Origin: Hymenobacter siberiensis
GTDB lineage: Bacteria > Bacteroidota > Bacteroidia > Cytophagales > Hymenobacteraceae
NCBI RefSeq assembly: GCF_018967845.1
Contig: NZ_JAHLZZ010000001.1
Span: forward strand, 806,001-870,000
Length of the DNA stretch: 64,000 nt
Direction: 5' to 3'
Shown: piece by piece, positions 1-12,511 of the stretch
Numbering within the stretch: the stretch's first letter is position 1
Layout: every line of letters begins with the position of its first letter
The notes under the pieces: model-generated
What the model was told of the DNA's origin: nothing
The model's input: only the letters and a program-made list of their open reading frames with translations
Databases searched by the model: none
Made by a program: the position numbers and the translations under genes

Positions 1-557
1 TATTTCTTGCCATCGCGGCCGGAAGCAAACACGAAGTCGCCGGTACCGGCCATCATCGTGCCGCCAAAGTCGGAGCCGGCCGAGTTCAGCGCGTCCACGG
101 GCATCACCTCATACTTGTTTTTAATAGCGGCCACGGCCTTGCTGGCGGCGGCGTTCTTGCTTTCCGTTTCGGCGCGGGCGGCCAGGGTGCGGTTGCCGCC
201 GTTGCTGCCGTAGCTCGCAAACTGCGCCGCGGCCTCGTCGTATTTGCCGTTAGCTTTCAGCGCTTCAGCGTAGCGGAAGCCAGCGTCGGCGTTCTTTACT
301 CCGCCATCGATAGCAGCTTTGTAGAAAGGCTCGCTTTCCTCAACCCGGTTCGAGAGGCGATAAGCCTCGCCGATGCGGAAGTTGGAAATGGCGGCACCCT
401 TACCTTTGGCCACATCGGCCTTATACAAGGGAATAGCCAGTTCATACTGGCCGCGGGCGAACTGCTTGTCACCCTTGCTCATACCACCGGTAGTGGCACA
501 GCCGCTCAAAAGCGCGACGGAGCCAGCCGCGGTGCAGACGAATAATAGTTTCCTCAT
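1..557 (-). CDS. OmpA/PorE-like TPR lipoprotein, N-terminal part (runs off the left edge)
   Basis: The reading frame opens with ATG at 557 and stays open to the window edge, giving about 185 residues without a stop. It begins with a lipoprotein signal ending in LLSGC (Cys20), followed by TPR-like helices: residues about 30-60 contain FARGQYELAIPLYKADVAKG and a second copy holds the EAYRLSNRVEESEPFYKAAI type of motif. The last visible residues (DFVFASGRDGKK) look like the first blade of a PD40 beta-propeller. Lipoprotein plus TPR plus PD40 plus a C-terminal OmpA domain is the layout of PorE-like periplasmic proteins tied to type IX secretion or peptidoglycan anchoring. The C-terminal domains lie outside the window, so the family call is an inference from the N-terminal third. 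Confidence 0.7.
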   Translation of the reverse strand, partial: MRKLLFVCTAAGSVALLSGCATTGGMSKGDKQFARGQYELAIPLYKADVAKGKGAAISNFRIGEAYRLSNRVEESEPFYKAAIDGGVKNADAGFRYAEALKANGKYDEAAAQFASYGSNGGNRTLAARAETESKNAAASKAVAAIKNKYEVMPVDALNSAGSDFGGTMMAGTGDFVFASGRDGKK

Positions 558-646
558 AGGTGAAGTGGGGTGGTGGTGTGGGGAGGGTGAGGGGAGGGAG
601 GAATCAGGAATATTCCCGATTAGATATTTTTGGGTTAGCAATAATA

Positions 647-1177
647 CTACGTTTGAAAAGGATTCACGTAAGCAGTCCGTTTTTTTTCTTCCTGCCCAAA
701 GTAGCGGGCCAGCCAGGTTTCGCTGGCTGGACGGGGCCAGTGGGTATCCAATTCACCCTTAGTCCCTAGCGTATTATCAAAATAAAACGTGTCCGGCCCT
801 ACTGTCCCAGCCGCCACGGCCTCCTTCAATTCCCCGCGCTTCAGCAGCTGCACCGTGCCGGCCTGCAAAAAAGCCATCCGGGATTTTTCCAGCAGCTCCA
901 CGCCCAGGTACTGCTCAAGCTGGGCCACAAAGCGCACCGAAGCGTCGATGGAACAGCCGCTTGCGCCGGCCACGCCTTCATCCAGCCCAATCACCAGAAA
1001 CTGCTGGTGCAGGAATTCGCCCGAGGCCAGCAGGGTGCGGCCGTGGCTGGTCCATTCTTCGGCGAAACGGGCTAGGCCAGGCATCATGCCCACAATCTCC
1101 GTCCCGCTGAGCGGGCGGCTGGCCTGGTAAATCCATACCCGGGCTTCGGGCGGAAGCTGGTCGAACGCAACATACAT
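647..1177 (-). CDS. Conserved Bacteroidota protein of unknown function (often mislabelled ABC transporter ATPase)
   Basis: This 176-residue protein starts at ATG 1177. It matches from memory a small soluble family widespread in Bacteroidota that carries motifs such as MYVAFDQLPPEARVWIYQA at the start, then EEWTSHG and GCSIDASVRFVAQLEQ in the middle. Databases often name the family ABC transporter ATPase, but I see no Walker A, Walker B or signature motif, so that name is not supported. No signal peptide or membrane segment is visible. It is transcribed alone, from a TACCTTTG box about 70 nt upstream. The cellular role is unknown. Confidence 0.8.
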   Translation of the reverse strand: MYVAFDQLPPEARVWIYQASRPLSGTEIVGMMPGLARFAEEWTSHGRTLLASGEFLHQQFLVIGLDEGVAGASGCSIDASVRFVAQLEQYLGVELLEKSRMAFLQAGTVQLLKRGELKEAVAAGTVGPDTFYFDNTLGTKGELDTHWPRPASETWLARYFGQEEKKRTAYVNPFQT

Positions 1178-1243
1178 AGAAGGTCGGTTTTAAGGCAGTG
1201 AGCATGACCAGGCTGCTCCCCGAAGGTGGGCAGCCCAGTCTTT

Positions 1244-1251
1244 CAAAGGTA
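1244..1251 (-). promoter_or_regulatory. Candidate -7 box TACCTTTG for the conserved hypothetical at 647-1177
   Basis: Read on the minus strand, the octamer is TACCTTTG, a perfect match to the Bacteroidota -7 consensus TAnnTTTG. It lies 66 nt upstream of the ATG at 1177. A TTG at 1270-1268 lies 16 nt upstream, shorter than the usual 19 nt, so the -33 part is weak. Confidence 0.5.
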
Positions 1252-1252
1252 T

Positions 1253-1298
1253 GGGGGTAAACGAAGGCAAGCGTATTTTCTTGCCCTCGCTTACCCCC
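1253..1298. terminator. Hairpin downstream of the Fe-S oxidoreductase gene
   Basis: Arms 1253-1271 and 1280-1298 (GGGGGTAAACGAAGGCAAG and its near complement) form a 19-bp stem with two mismatches and an 8-nt loop. It sits 26 nt after the stop codon of the minus-strand gene 1324-2220 and could end its transcript. There is no T-tract, so it may instead be a member of the intergenic repeats seen across the window. Confidence 0.4.
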
Positions 1299-1323
1299 GA
1301 AACCGAATGTGCACCCGTAAAAT

Positions 1324-2220
1324 TTAGGCGTTGATGCCTTCAGCCGAAGCTACCAGCTCGGCTAGGTCGAACACCTGCACCTTGCTTTCCTGCTCCTTGT
1401 TCTTCACGCCGTCGCTCATCATGGTCATGCAGAAGGGGCACGATACGGCAATGATGCTACCCTGCAAATCATGCGGGCCGGGGGCGCTGGTTTCGGTTTC
1501 CACGCCGCCGAGGTTGGCCAGTGCCTCGGCCTTGCCGCTGAGGGTGGCCAGGGCTTCCTCGGTGCGCTCGATGTTGATTTCCTTTTTGCCGGGCTCAGCT
1601 TCTTTCCACATCTGGGCGCCGCCCGCGCCGCAGCACAGGCCGTTGGCGCGGCTGCGCTTCATCTCCACCAAGTCGGCGTCGAGGGCGGCCAGCACGTCGC
1701 GCGGGGCTTCGTAAATGTTGTTGGCTCGGCCCAGGTAGCAGCTGTCGTGGAAAGTAATGCGGCGGCCCTTGAAGCTCTCACCCCCGGTCACGCCCACCTT
1801 GCCTTCGTTGATGAGCTGCTGCAGGTAGGTGCTATGATGAATAACCTCGTAGTCGCCGCCCAGCGCCGGGTACTCGTTCTTAATGGTGTTGAAGCAATGC
1901 GGGCAGGCCGTCACGATTTTCTTAATGCCGTAGCCGTTCAGCGTTGTGATGTTCTGCATAGCCTGCATCTGAAACAGGAATTCATTGCCGGCCCGCTTGG
2001 CGGGGTCGCCGGTGCAGCTTTCTTCCAGGCCCAGCACGGCGTACTTGGTGCCCACATGCTCCAGAATGCGCACGAAGGCGCGGGTCACACGCTTGTACCG
2101 GTCATCAAACGCGCCGGCGCAGCCCACCCAGAACAGGATTTCGGGCGACTCATTGCGGGCCGCCAAATCGGCCATAACGGGAACATTGATTTGCTTTTTG
2201 GTTGGTGCTTCAGGAGTCAT
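1324..2220 (-). CDS. (Fe-S)-binding oxidoreductase subunit with two CCG domains
   Basis: This 298-residue protein carries two cysteine-rich CCG modules like those of heterodisulfide reductase HdrB/HdrD, LutA and GlpC. The visible cysteines are C34, C69, C106 and C109 (CPHC) in the first module, and C161, C196/C197 (CCGAGG) and C261/C264 (CPFC) in the second. About 20 extra residues (roughly 224-250) separate CCG from CPFC. No membrane segment is present. The gene lies directly downstream of a membrane-bound dicluster ferredoxin (2368-3771) in the same direction, so the two probably form a membrane-anchored electron-transfer complex. The natural electron donor cannot be read from the sequence. 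Confidence 0.88.
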   Translation of the reverse strand: MTPEAPTKKQINVPVMADLAARNESPEILFWVGCAGAFDDRYKRVTRAFVRILEHVGTKYAVLGLEESCTGDPAKRAGNEFLFQMQAMQNITTLNGYGIKKIVTACPHCFNTIKNEYPALGGDYEVIHHSTYLQQLINEGKVGVTGGESFKGRRITFHDSCYLGRANNIYEAPRDVLAALDADLVEMKRSRANGLCCGAGGAQMWKEAEPGKKEINIERTEEALATLSGKAEALANLGGVETETSAPGPHDLQGSIIAVSCPFCMTMMSDGVKNKEQESKVQVFDLAELVASAEGINA

Positions 2221-2244
2221 AGTAGGGAATGCTTGAAGAAGAAC

Positions 2245-2352
2245 GTCATGCTGAGCGAAGCCGAAGCATCTCGCGTGCAGTGGTAATCAATGACGTAACA
2301 ACAATAGGATTAGTAGTGGCACGCGAGATGCTTCGGCTTCGCTCAGTATGAC
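2245..2352. repeat. Long inverted repeat, GTCATGCTGAGCG family
   Basis: Left arm 2245-2277 and right arm 2320-2352 are 33 nt each and complementary except for one position. They begin with GTCATGCTGAGCGAAGCCGA and its complement, with a 42-nt loop. The element lies between two co-directional genes of the Fe-S pair. Related copies are at 22816-22924 and, decayed, at 57042-57139. A sister sequence is at 49690-49774. Confidence 0.85.
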
Positions 2353-2367
2353 CGCCTTTTGAGTAAT

Positions 2368-3771
2368 CTAAGCTACCGCAGTAGCGCCTGCCTTCTCCGC
2401 CGCAAACAAATCATCGGCCCAATTAAACCGGTCCGAAGGCGAGAAAGCCCACGGCGCACCGTTGTTCTCAATATTAGAGAACATCACGTTCAGCGAGTTA
2501 GGTGCGGCCGATTCCTCCAGCACCAGGAAGCGGCGCATTTCAATAATGCTGTCGAGCGGGTTGATGTTCACGGGGCAGCTTTCCACGCAGGCGTTGCAGG
2601 TAGTACAGGCCCATAGCTCCTCCGGTGTCACCTTGCCGCGCAGCAGGGTGGCTTCCATCAGGTCGGTCACGGGCTCGTGCTTGGCTTCGGCCCCGTACAC
2701 GTTGGGGCGGAAGATGAGGGGCGAGTTATACTTTTCCTCCATCCGGTCGCGCGTGTCCATAATGATTTTACGCGGCGAGAGCAGCTTCCCCGTCAGGTTG
2801 GCGGGGCATACCGAAGTGCAGCGGCCGCACTCGGTGCAGGAGTAGGCGTTCAGCAGGTTCGTCCAGGGCAGGTCTTCCACGTCTTTGGCACCGAAGGGCG
2901 CGGGCGGCAGCGGCGAGCCATCGGGCGCGGTAGGAGCGGGCGGCACCACAAAGCTAGGGTCCATCATGGCCTTCACCTCGTTGGTGATGCTCTCCACGTT
3001 CGAAAATTGCCCCTGCGGCACCAGCCGCGAGTACCACACGTTCGGAAATGCCAGGATGATGTGGAAGTGCTTGGAACTGGGTAGGTAGTTGAGGAACAGC
3101 AGGATGCCGGTGATGTGAATCCACCAGCCCAGGCGCTCCAGTACGTGCAGCGTGCCTTCGTTGGTGGGCAGCAGGCCCACCAGCAGGTTGCTCACGGGGA
3201 AAGTGCCGGGCAGGTCTTCGCCGCGCATGGCGTGCAGCTTCAGGTCGGCGGTGTTCATAAAGAACAGGGCCAGCATCAGCGCCACCTCAACATACAGGAT
3301 GATATTGGCGTCCATCTTAGGCCACAGCCGCAGCTCCGGCCCCGTGAAGCGCTTGAGGGGCGGGTTGCTATTGCGGCGCCACCAGAATGCGGCCACGGCC
3401 ACAATCACCAGCGCCGCCAGGATTTCATTGGTCGCCATCAGCAAATCATACACCGGTCCGAGGAATTTCAGTGCCCGATGAAAGCCGAAAATGTTGCCAA
3501 ATAGGCCATCAATGACAATCTCAATCACCTCAATATTGATGACCAGAAAGCCCACGTACACCACCAGGTGCAGCAAAGCCGGCGTCATGCGCTTAAACAT
3601 TTTCTGCTGACCAAAGGCCACCAGTATGGTTTTCTGAAACCGCTCAGCCGCGTTGCCACTCACGTCGCGCTCGCGCCCAACCAGAATGTTGGCCCGTATT
3701 TTCCGGACCTGCCACGCGAAAAAGCCAAAAGCCGCTACCAGGAGCAGTAGAAAGAGGATGGATTGCAACAT
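2368..3771 (-). CDS. Membrane-bound 4Fe-4S dicluster oxidoreductase (HdrD/GlpC-like)
   Basis: This protein of about 467 residues has several N-terminal membrane helices, starting with LQSILFLLLLVAAFGFFAW. A soluble domain follows with two 4Fe-4S clusters: CTECGRCTSVCP at about residues 312-323 and CTTCNACVESCP at about 389-400. Its partner downstream (1324-2220) supplies the CCG domains that such proteins often carry in one chain, so the complex appears split over two genes. An upstream in-frame ATG at 3822 would add 17 residues. I prefer 3771 because a membrane segment then follows the start directly. A TACCTTTA sequence lies just 5' of that ATG. Confidence 0.87.
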   Translation of the reverse strand: MLQSILFLLLLVAAFGFFAWQVRKIRANILVGRERDVSGNAAERFQKTILVAFGQQKMFKRMTPALLHLVVYVGFLVINIEVIEIVIDGLFGNIFGFHRALKFLGPVYDLLMATNEILAALVIVAVAAFWWRRNSNPPLKRFTGPELRLWPKMDANIILYVEVALMLALFFMNTADLKLHAMRGEDLPGTFPVSNLLVGLLPTNEGTLHVLERLGWWIHITGILLFLNYLPSSKHFHIILAFPNVWYSRLVPQGQFSNVESITNEVKAMMDPSFVVPPAPTAPDGSPLPPAPFGAKDVEDLPWTNLLNAYSCTECGRCTSVCPANLTGKLLSPRKIIMDTRDRMEEKYNSPLIFRPNVYGAEAKHEPVTDLMEATLLRGKVTPEELWACTTCNACVESCPVNINPLDSIIEMRRFLVLEESAAPNSLNVMFSNIENNGAPWAFSPSDRFNWADDLFAAEKAGATAVA

Positions 3772-3876
3772 GCAGTAAAGGTAAGCAAGTGGAAACGTTT
3801 GGGGACGCAATATACTCGGCATGCCTACTACTTTTCAAAAACTGTACACTTATTCACACTTTTTTTGCTCAGGTTC

Positions 3877-3906
3877 TTGCGTCATTGCATTGCATTCGTA
3901 CCTTTG
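3877..3906 (+). promoter_or_regulatory. tRNA-Phe promoter (TTG-19-TACCTTTG)
   Basis: TTG at 3877-3879 and TACCTTTG at 3899-3906 are separated by exactly 19 nt, the geometry of the Bacteroidota primary sigma factor. The tRNA starts 38 nt downstream. The same geometry recurs in three of the four rrn promoters. Confidence 0.8.
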
Positions 3907-3943
3907 CGGTCCCCTAAGCAACCTAAAGACGCTGCGGGGAGAC

Positions 3944-4016
<73 letters not shown>

Positions 4017-4020
4017 CAGA

Positions 4021-4053
4021 AAAACCCCTTCACAGCTTGTGAAGGGGTTTTTT
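4021..4053 (+). terminator. Intrinsic terminator of tRNA-Phe
   Basis: CCCCTTCAC and GTGAAGGGG form a perfect 9-bp stem with a 5-nt loop, flanked by AAAA and a run of Ts. It starts 5 nt after the tRNA. Confidence 0.9.
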
Positions 4054-4253
4054 GTTTATGTCTTAAACGGAACCCAGTACAGCACAGGCTGACCGGTTCT
4101 GGGGCCTGCTCAGCAATGATTGAAAATGCCGGCGTTCCCGCAACAGAAACGATGCTTATCACGAAGTGAAGAGCGGAACTATAATTCTCGCTTTGAAAGT
4201 CGGAAATCCCAGCCTTTGTCACCTCACGCCTGTCAACCCGCGGGTTCTGTCCA

Positions 4254-5805
4254 GTGCCGGTAGCCTACGGGCCCAAGCACTACCGCATCCTTGGTATTAG
4301 CAAGCGGGATAGCAGGTTTGGACTTGATGGCGGTGCAATGGCCATGCAAAGCAGCAATGTTTACATAGCCTGCATCTTTGGTAGAACCCCGGCCAACTTC
4401 ATCGGTGAAAAAAGTGCTTCAGCCACCTCTATCGTATTACCGCTCTCCAGTCGGTCCCGCGCATTCAGGAATACACTAATAGGATGTGATGGGTCCTCCG
4501 TGCAGTTTACAGTTCTTGCTCCCATCGCTACTACTATAGAGTAGTGTCACTAAGGCCGCGTTCCCAGGCAAAGGGGGGGGGCTGGCTAGCGGCTCATTAT
4601 AGTATAGGATGCTTAGCATCCGCTCAGGTCACCGTAATACCCCCTTCACTGCAGAATACCCGACCCGCACAGGTATGCCTGGTGGGAAGCAACCCAGCCC
4701 AACTTCGGGCCGCTGCGGCCCCCGCCCCCGCGCCTTCCATCGGAATACGGAGCCCACTACCGCCACACTTTCGGTTACGCACAGCACTATCCTGTCGCTG
4801 CCCCCTTCCCCGGTGGCTCTACGCGGTAGCCCCCCACGGTAGCCTCCAACAGCAGTTAGTATCAATGATTGGTTACCGTGCCCCGGTAGCATCTCATATC
4901 TTGCCGTCGGCAATGCCTTTGTTACCTCTTACTATATGGAGCACTGCTGCCACTTCCCCCGCTATCACCATTACCCAGCCGGGTAACTATTGCGCGCCGG
5001 TACCTGCTCCAGGCAACTGTACCAGTCAATCTCATCGAACCGGGCATGCGAAGCAGCCAATGCCCCTTCTCCCTGAAGGCCGATGCTACGATTTGCGATG
5101 TAGCCCCTTATTGCTGCGTATCTCTGCCGTGGCCGCTCTCGGAACCACCTACCGCTGGTCAAACGGGTCAACCGCTGCCATGCTATTGGTGCAGGCCAAG
5201 GGCCTGTATGGGCTGGCGCGTAGCTTGGCCGGCGGTATACGGTCGGCTAGTCGGCATATATCATCAAGCAGCTACCGCCTCATCCCCAGCATCGTGCCCC
5301 CCGATGGCGACGGCCTCAACAAGCAACTCCCGCCAGCCGGCTTGGCAGGAAACCAATTCCTCGATGACTACAACCGTGAAGACATCACTTCTACACTGCT
5401 AGGCAATACCGTAGTGTATGGGGCATGATGTCACTGCTAGGTACTTACTCCCCCTAATGCGCCAAGCCTCCATTCAACAGTTGCTTCGCGGCTGGGTTGA
5501 AGTGGTGCGGTAGCAAGGAGTACGTTAAGAAAGGCAGGGAAAAGCCATTGCTCGACCTTCCGCTGGGGCTTCCCCAATCTGAATACGAGCATCTCAGCCG
5601 GCGCTGCTCGTATTCAGGTCAACACCACAGCCGTCCTGCCAGCGATTACTCCGTCCAGATTCGCATAAAAAGCGAAACTACCGAACCCCATATGCCTATC
5701 TGCTGGCAATCCATTTCACCCCTAAATATACCGTCAGCATACATACAAGGCGCTTTTGCACGAATCACTAGCTGTTGCCATCCCTTTTTAACCAGCAAAA
5801 AGCTG
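4254..5805 (+). pseudogene. Decayed T9SS-type adhesin (propeller and Ig-like repeats)
   Basis: No single long frame explains this 1.5-kb stretch, but pieces in changing frames look like one repeat-rich surface protein. At about 4344 the peptide SSNVYIACIFGRTPANF resembles a beta-propeller repeat of the GNVYVAGTF kind. In the 4544-5428 frame, PAQVCLVGSNPAQL, WSTAATSPAITITQPGNY and TTYRWSNGSTAAMLLVQA match the pattern of Ig-like repeats (YRWSTGATTASITVTQPGNY) common in Cytophagales adhesins. Short related pieces continue in other frames to about 5800 and contain stops. Frameshifts and stop codons between pieces indicate a pseudogene, with no recoverable start or sorting domain. The identification rests on motif memory, not an alignment. 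Confidence 0.5.
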
Positions 5806-5835
5806 CCATAATCTCAACTATTTCGGCGCCTCGCC

Positions 5836-5865
5836 TTGCTTATTCAAGAATCTCGCGTACTTTTG
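5836..5865 (+). promoter_or_regulatory. rrn promoter P1
   Basis: TTG at 5836-5838, a 19-nt spacer and TACTTTTG at 5858-5865. This is the most distal of four tandem promoters ahead of 16S rRNA. Confidence 0.7.
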
Positions 5866-5926
5866 CACTCCCAAATCGAACGGAGGCGGGCAGAAAAGCA
5901 AGCGAAAAAGAAATTTGTCGCCGGTC

Positions 5927-5956
5927 TTGGTTCTTGAAAAAACCCCCTTACCTTTG
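5927..5956 (+). promoter_or_regulatory. rrn promoter P2
   Basis: TTG at 5927-5929, a 19-nt spacer and TACCTTTG at 5949-5956, followed by GCACCCC. It lies 91 nt after P1. Confidence 0.75.
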
Positions 5957-6031
5957 CACCCCGCCACGAATCGAACGGATTCACGGCTTTGAAGCCAGTC
6001 TTTTTATTGCAACGAAAGTTGAAAAATAAAG

Positions 6032-6060
6032 TTGGAAATCAAAAAAGTTTCTTACCTTTG
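6032..6060 (+). promoter_or_regulatory. rrn promoter P3
   Basis: TTG at 6032-6034, an 18-nt spacer and TACCTTTG at 6053-6060, followed by CACCCCGAATCGCA. It lies 104 nt after P2. Confidence 0.75.
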
Positions 6061-6138
6061 CACCCCGAATCGCACTAACCGAGTGCCACTCGCCGCAAAG
6101 CAAGCGAAAAGGAAAAATAAAAACTTTTCATCTTTTGC

Positions 6139-6168
6139 TTGTCAGTTAAAAACTTCCTCTTACCTTTG
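6139..6168 (+). promoter_or_regulatory. rrn promoter P4 (proximal)
   Basis: TTG at 6139-6141, a 19-nt spacer and TACCTTTG at 6161-6168, followed by CACTCCCAATCGCA, which is nearly the same as the sequence after P3. It lies 108 nt after P3 and 243 nt before 16S. Confidence 0.8.
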
Positions 6169-6250
6169 CACTCCCAATCGCAGGAAAGGGAATTGAGAGA
6201 AAGAAAAACAGGCAGTTTACACCGCCACACTATCACGCCAACTGGGCTGA

Positions 6251-6264
6251 TACACGTTCTTTGA
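6251..6264 (+). promoter_or_regulatory. Candidate boxA-like antitermination site in the rrn leader
   Basis: TACACGTTCTTTGA occurs here and again, identically, at 8183-8196 just before 23S. Position and core (GTTCTTTGA) parallel boxA of enterobacterial rrn operons, which is also present once in the leader and once in the 16S-23S spacer. Function is inferred. Confidence 0.5.
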
Positions 6265-6410
6265 ATGTTTGGAAAAGACAAATAGTAAGGGCTTTTTGCA
6301 GCGATGCAGGGAGCAGCAATTACAAGCGTAACACGAATACATGAACTCGTTAATACGAGTCGGATTAGCACTCGACATCAGCCAGTTTTCGAACTGGTGT
6401 AGAACATTTT

Positions 6411-7928
<1,518 letters not shown>

Positions 7929-8025
7929 GGAGCAGTTCGACTCGTGAGTTCAATAAAGTGTGTTACAGTAATTACAACTTACTGATTGTCTTTTCCTTCA
8001 TTCAAATAATATTAATACTGGTTTT

Positions 8026-8099
8026 GGGCTTGTAGCTCAGGTGGTTAGAGCGCTACACTGATAATGTAGAGGTCCCTGGTTCGAGTCCAGGCAGGCCCA
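8026..8099 (+). tRNA. tRNA-Ile(GAT) in the 16S-23S spacer
   Basis: A 74-nt cloverleaf: acceptor GGGCTTG pairs with CAGGCCC (one G-T pair), the anticodon loop CTGATAA gives GAT, and the T-arm is CCTGGTTCGAGTCCAGG. CCA is not encoded. No tRNA-Ala follows in the remaining 180 nt of spacer, unlike the common Ile-Ala pair. Confidence 0.95.
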
Positions 8100-8182
8100 C
8101 TCTAACGGCTTAACCAAGTTATTAGCAATACTGGTTGTTTTCAATAGGAAAGCAACTTCGACACTACTAAATACTAGAGTAG

Positions 8183-8196
8183 TACACGTTCTTTGA
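8183..8196 (+). promoter_or_regulatory. Second boxA-like site, before 23S
   Basis: This is an exact copy of the 14-nt leader motif at 6251-6264. It lies directly before a sequence (about 8199-8220) complementary to 11237-11255 beyond 23S, the likely 23S processing stem. Confidence 0.5.
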
Positions 8197-8283
8197 CGTA
8201 AGGGGTAACAAAAACGAAGCGTAGCGCGCTTGCTCTAGCAATAGAGAAAGCATCTTCTAGTAATAGAAGCAGCGTTTACGAAA

Positions 8284-11203
<2,920 letters not shown>

Positions 11204-11322
11204 TCCGCGAGGATGGCGTCGAGCGCGCACAATACGTTTCGTTTTTGTCCCCTTATGTCGAGTTATTGAGGAGTGTGTTCCTGCGCAAGCAGGGCAATAG
11301 AACACGCACACTCCCCGCCAGC

Positions 11323-11433
11323 AATGGTGGCTTTAGCCCGGGTGTTCACCTCTTCCCATTCCGAACAGAGTCGTTAAGCCCCGGTGCGCCTATGGTACTG
11401 CCTTCACCGGTGGGAGAGTCGGTCGCCGCCAAC
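11323..11433 (+). rRNA. 5S ribosomal RNA
   Basis: TGGTGGC at 11325-11331 pairs with GCCGCCA at 11425-11431 to close the molecule. The core CACCTCTTCCCATTCCGAAC and the 3' segment GGTGGGAGAGTCGGTCGCC are typical of Bacteroidota 5S. Length is about 110 nt. Confidence 0.93.
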
Positions 11434-11444
11434 CTTACAACAGG

Positions 11445-11486
11445 AAATCCTCTTGGATGCTTTCACCAGCAACCAAGAGGATTTTT
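11445..11486 (+). terminator. rrn operon terminator
   Basis: AAATCCTCTTGG and CCAAGAGGATTT form a 12-bp stem with a 16-nt loop, followed by a T-run. It starts 12 nt after 5S. Confidence 0.9.
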
Positions 11487-11597
11487 GCTGTCTGCGATGA
11501 TGCAGAAAGAGTTTGGACTGGGTTGTTACCATTTGTCAAATACTTTTCATGCTTGATAATGGTGATTACGCCGAAGCTAACAATGTTGAATAGGTAT

Positions 11598-12339
11598 GGG
11601 GCTTAGGAAGCAAACAGGTTTATAGGGGCTGTTGGCGAAGTAATTTAAGGGGCAATTTATAGCGGTTCCCGTAGCGATGATTGAAGCGAAATCCAGACAC
11701 TTTCAAATGCAGTAAGAAGGTGTGCCTGGGCACGCCCTTGAACTGGAGGCGGGCTTTGGTGAAGCTCCAGAAGGACTCGATGCCGTTGATGAGCGAGGCG
11801 CCTTGCACGAATTCGTCTTGGCCATGGCGGACGCGGAAGTGGCGGTCAAAGCCCACGTCTACCAGCCCATCATAACCGCGCCAGCCATCGGTGTTGACCA
11901 TCGCGGCTACGTCGATTTTACCGCGTATGATGGCCTGCAAGGTCTTTTTCGAGCAGTCGGGCACGATTTCCGTGATACCTGCCTGCCGCGTTTAAACAGG
12001 CCGAAGACGATGGTTTTGCCGCTGGCTCCGCGGCCGCGTTTGCCGTGCACCCGGCGCGTACCGAAGTAGCTCTCGTCAAGTTCGACCGCTCCGTCGAGTT
12101 CGGCCGGCGCGGGGCTCCAGGCTAGGAGTCGGTGGCGCAACAGTAGGTAGAGGTCATTGACGGCCCGCACGCTCAGGCCTATGAGGCGGGCCGTATCCGA
12201 GGCCGTCAAATCCAAGGCAAACAGGCGCAGCAAGTAGCGAAATTTGACCTCCAAAATTTTGCTGTACCTATAATAGCGGTTAGCTGATTGCACAACAGTG
12301 AGTTATGCCCCATTTTTTGAATTTTGCTTCCTAAGCCCC
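11598..12339 (-). mobile_element. IS1595-like (ISXO2-type) insertion sequence, 742 bp
   Basis: Perfect 17-bp terminal inverted repeats bound the element: GGGGCTTAGGAAGCAAA at 11598-11614 and its complement at 12323-12339. The flanks TAGGTAT (11591-11597) and TAAGTAT (12340-12346) match at six of seven positions and may be the remains of a target duplication; the family normally makes 8 bp. The transposase inside is frameshifted. The element sits 111 bp behind the rrn terminator. Confidence 0.85.
11620..12293 (-). pseudogene. IS1595-family transposase, frameshifted
   Basis: Two overlapping frames together make one ISXO2-like transposase. The first (GTG at 12293 to 11907) has an N-terminal helix-turn-helix region and the motifs ELDESYFG and KRGRGASGKTIVFGLFKRG, including the first catalytic Asp. 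The second (stop at 11620) has VPDCSKKTLQ, NTDGWRGYD with the second Asp, and LINGIESFWSFTKARLQFKG, the conserved NGIExFW block. The break lies near 11960-11980, where the frame must slip between GRQV and TEIVPDC. Members of this family usually have one frame, so this copy is probably inactive. A programmed slip is possible, but I see no slippery A-run or T-run at the break. Confidence 0.8.
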
Positions 12340-12511
12340 TAAGTATTTGCGCTATGCGTGACCACTTGCATGAACAAGTCATTTATAATCGCTGACATAA
12401 ATCAGCGTTGGACGATTTTTCTAGTAAAACTTATCGGCGATGCAATCCGCTGGGCGAAGGAATGGCGTAGGTGATGCATCAATCAAAAAAACTAACCATT
12501 TCTTTATACCG

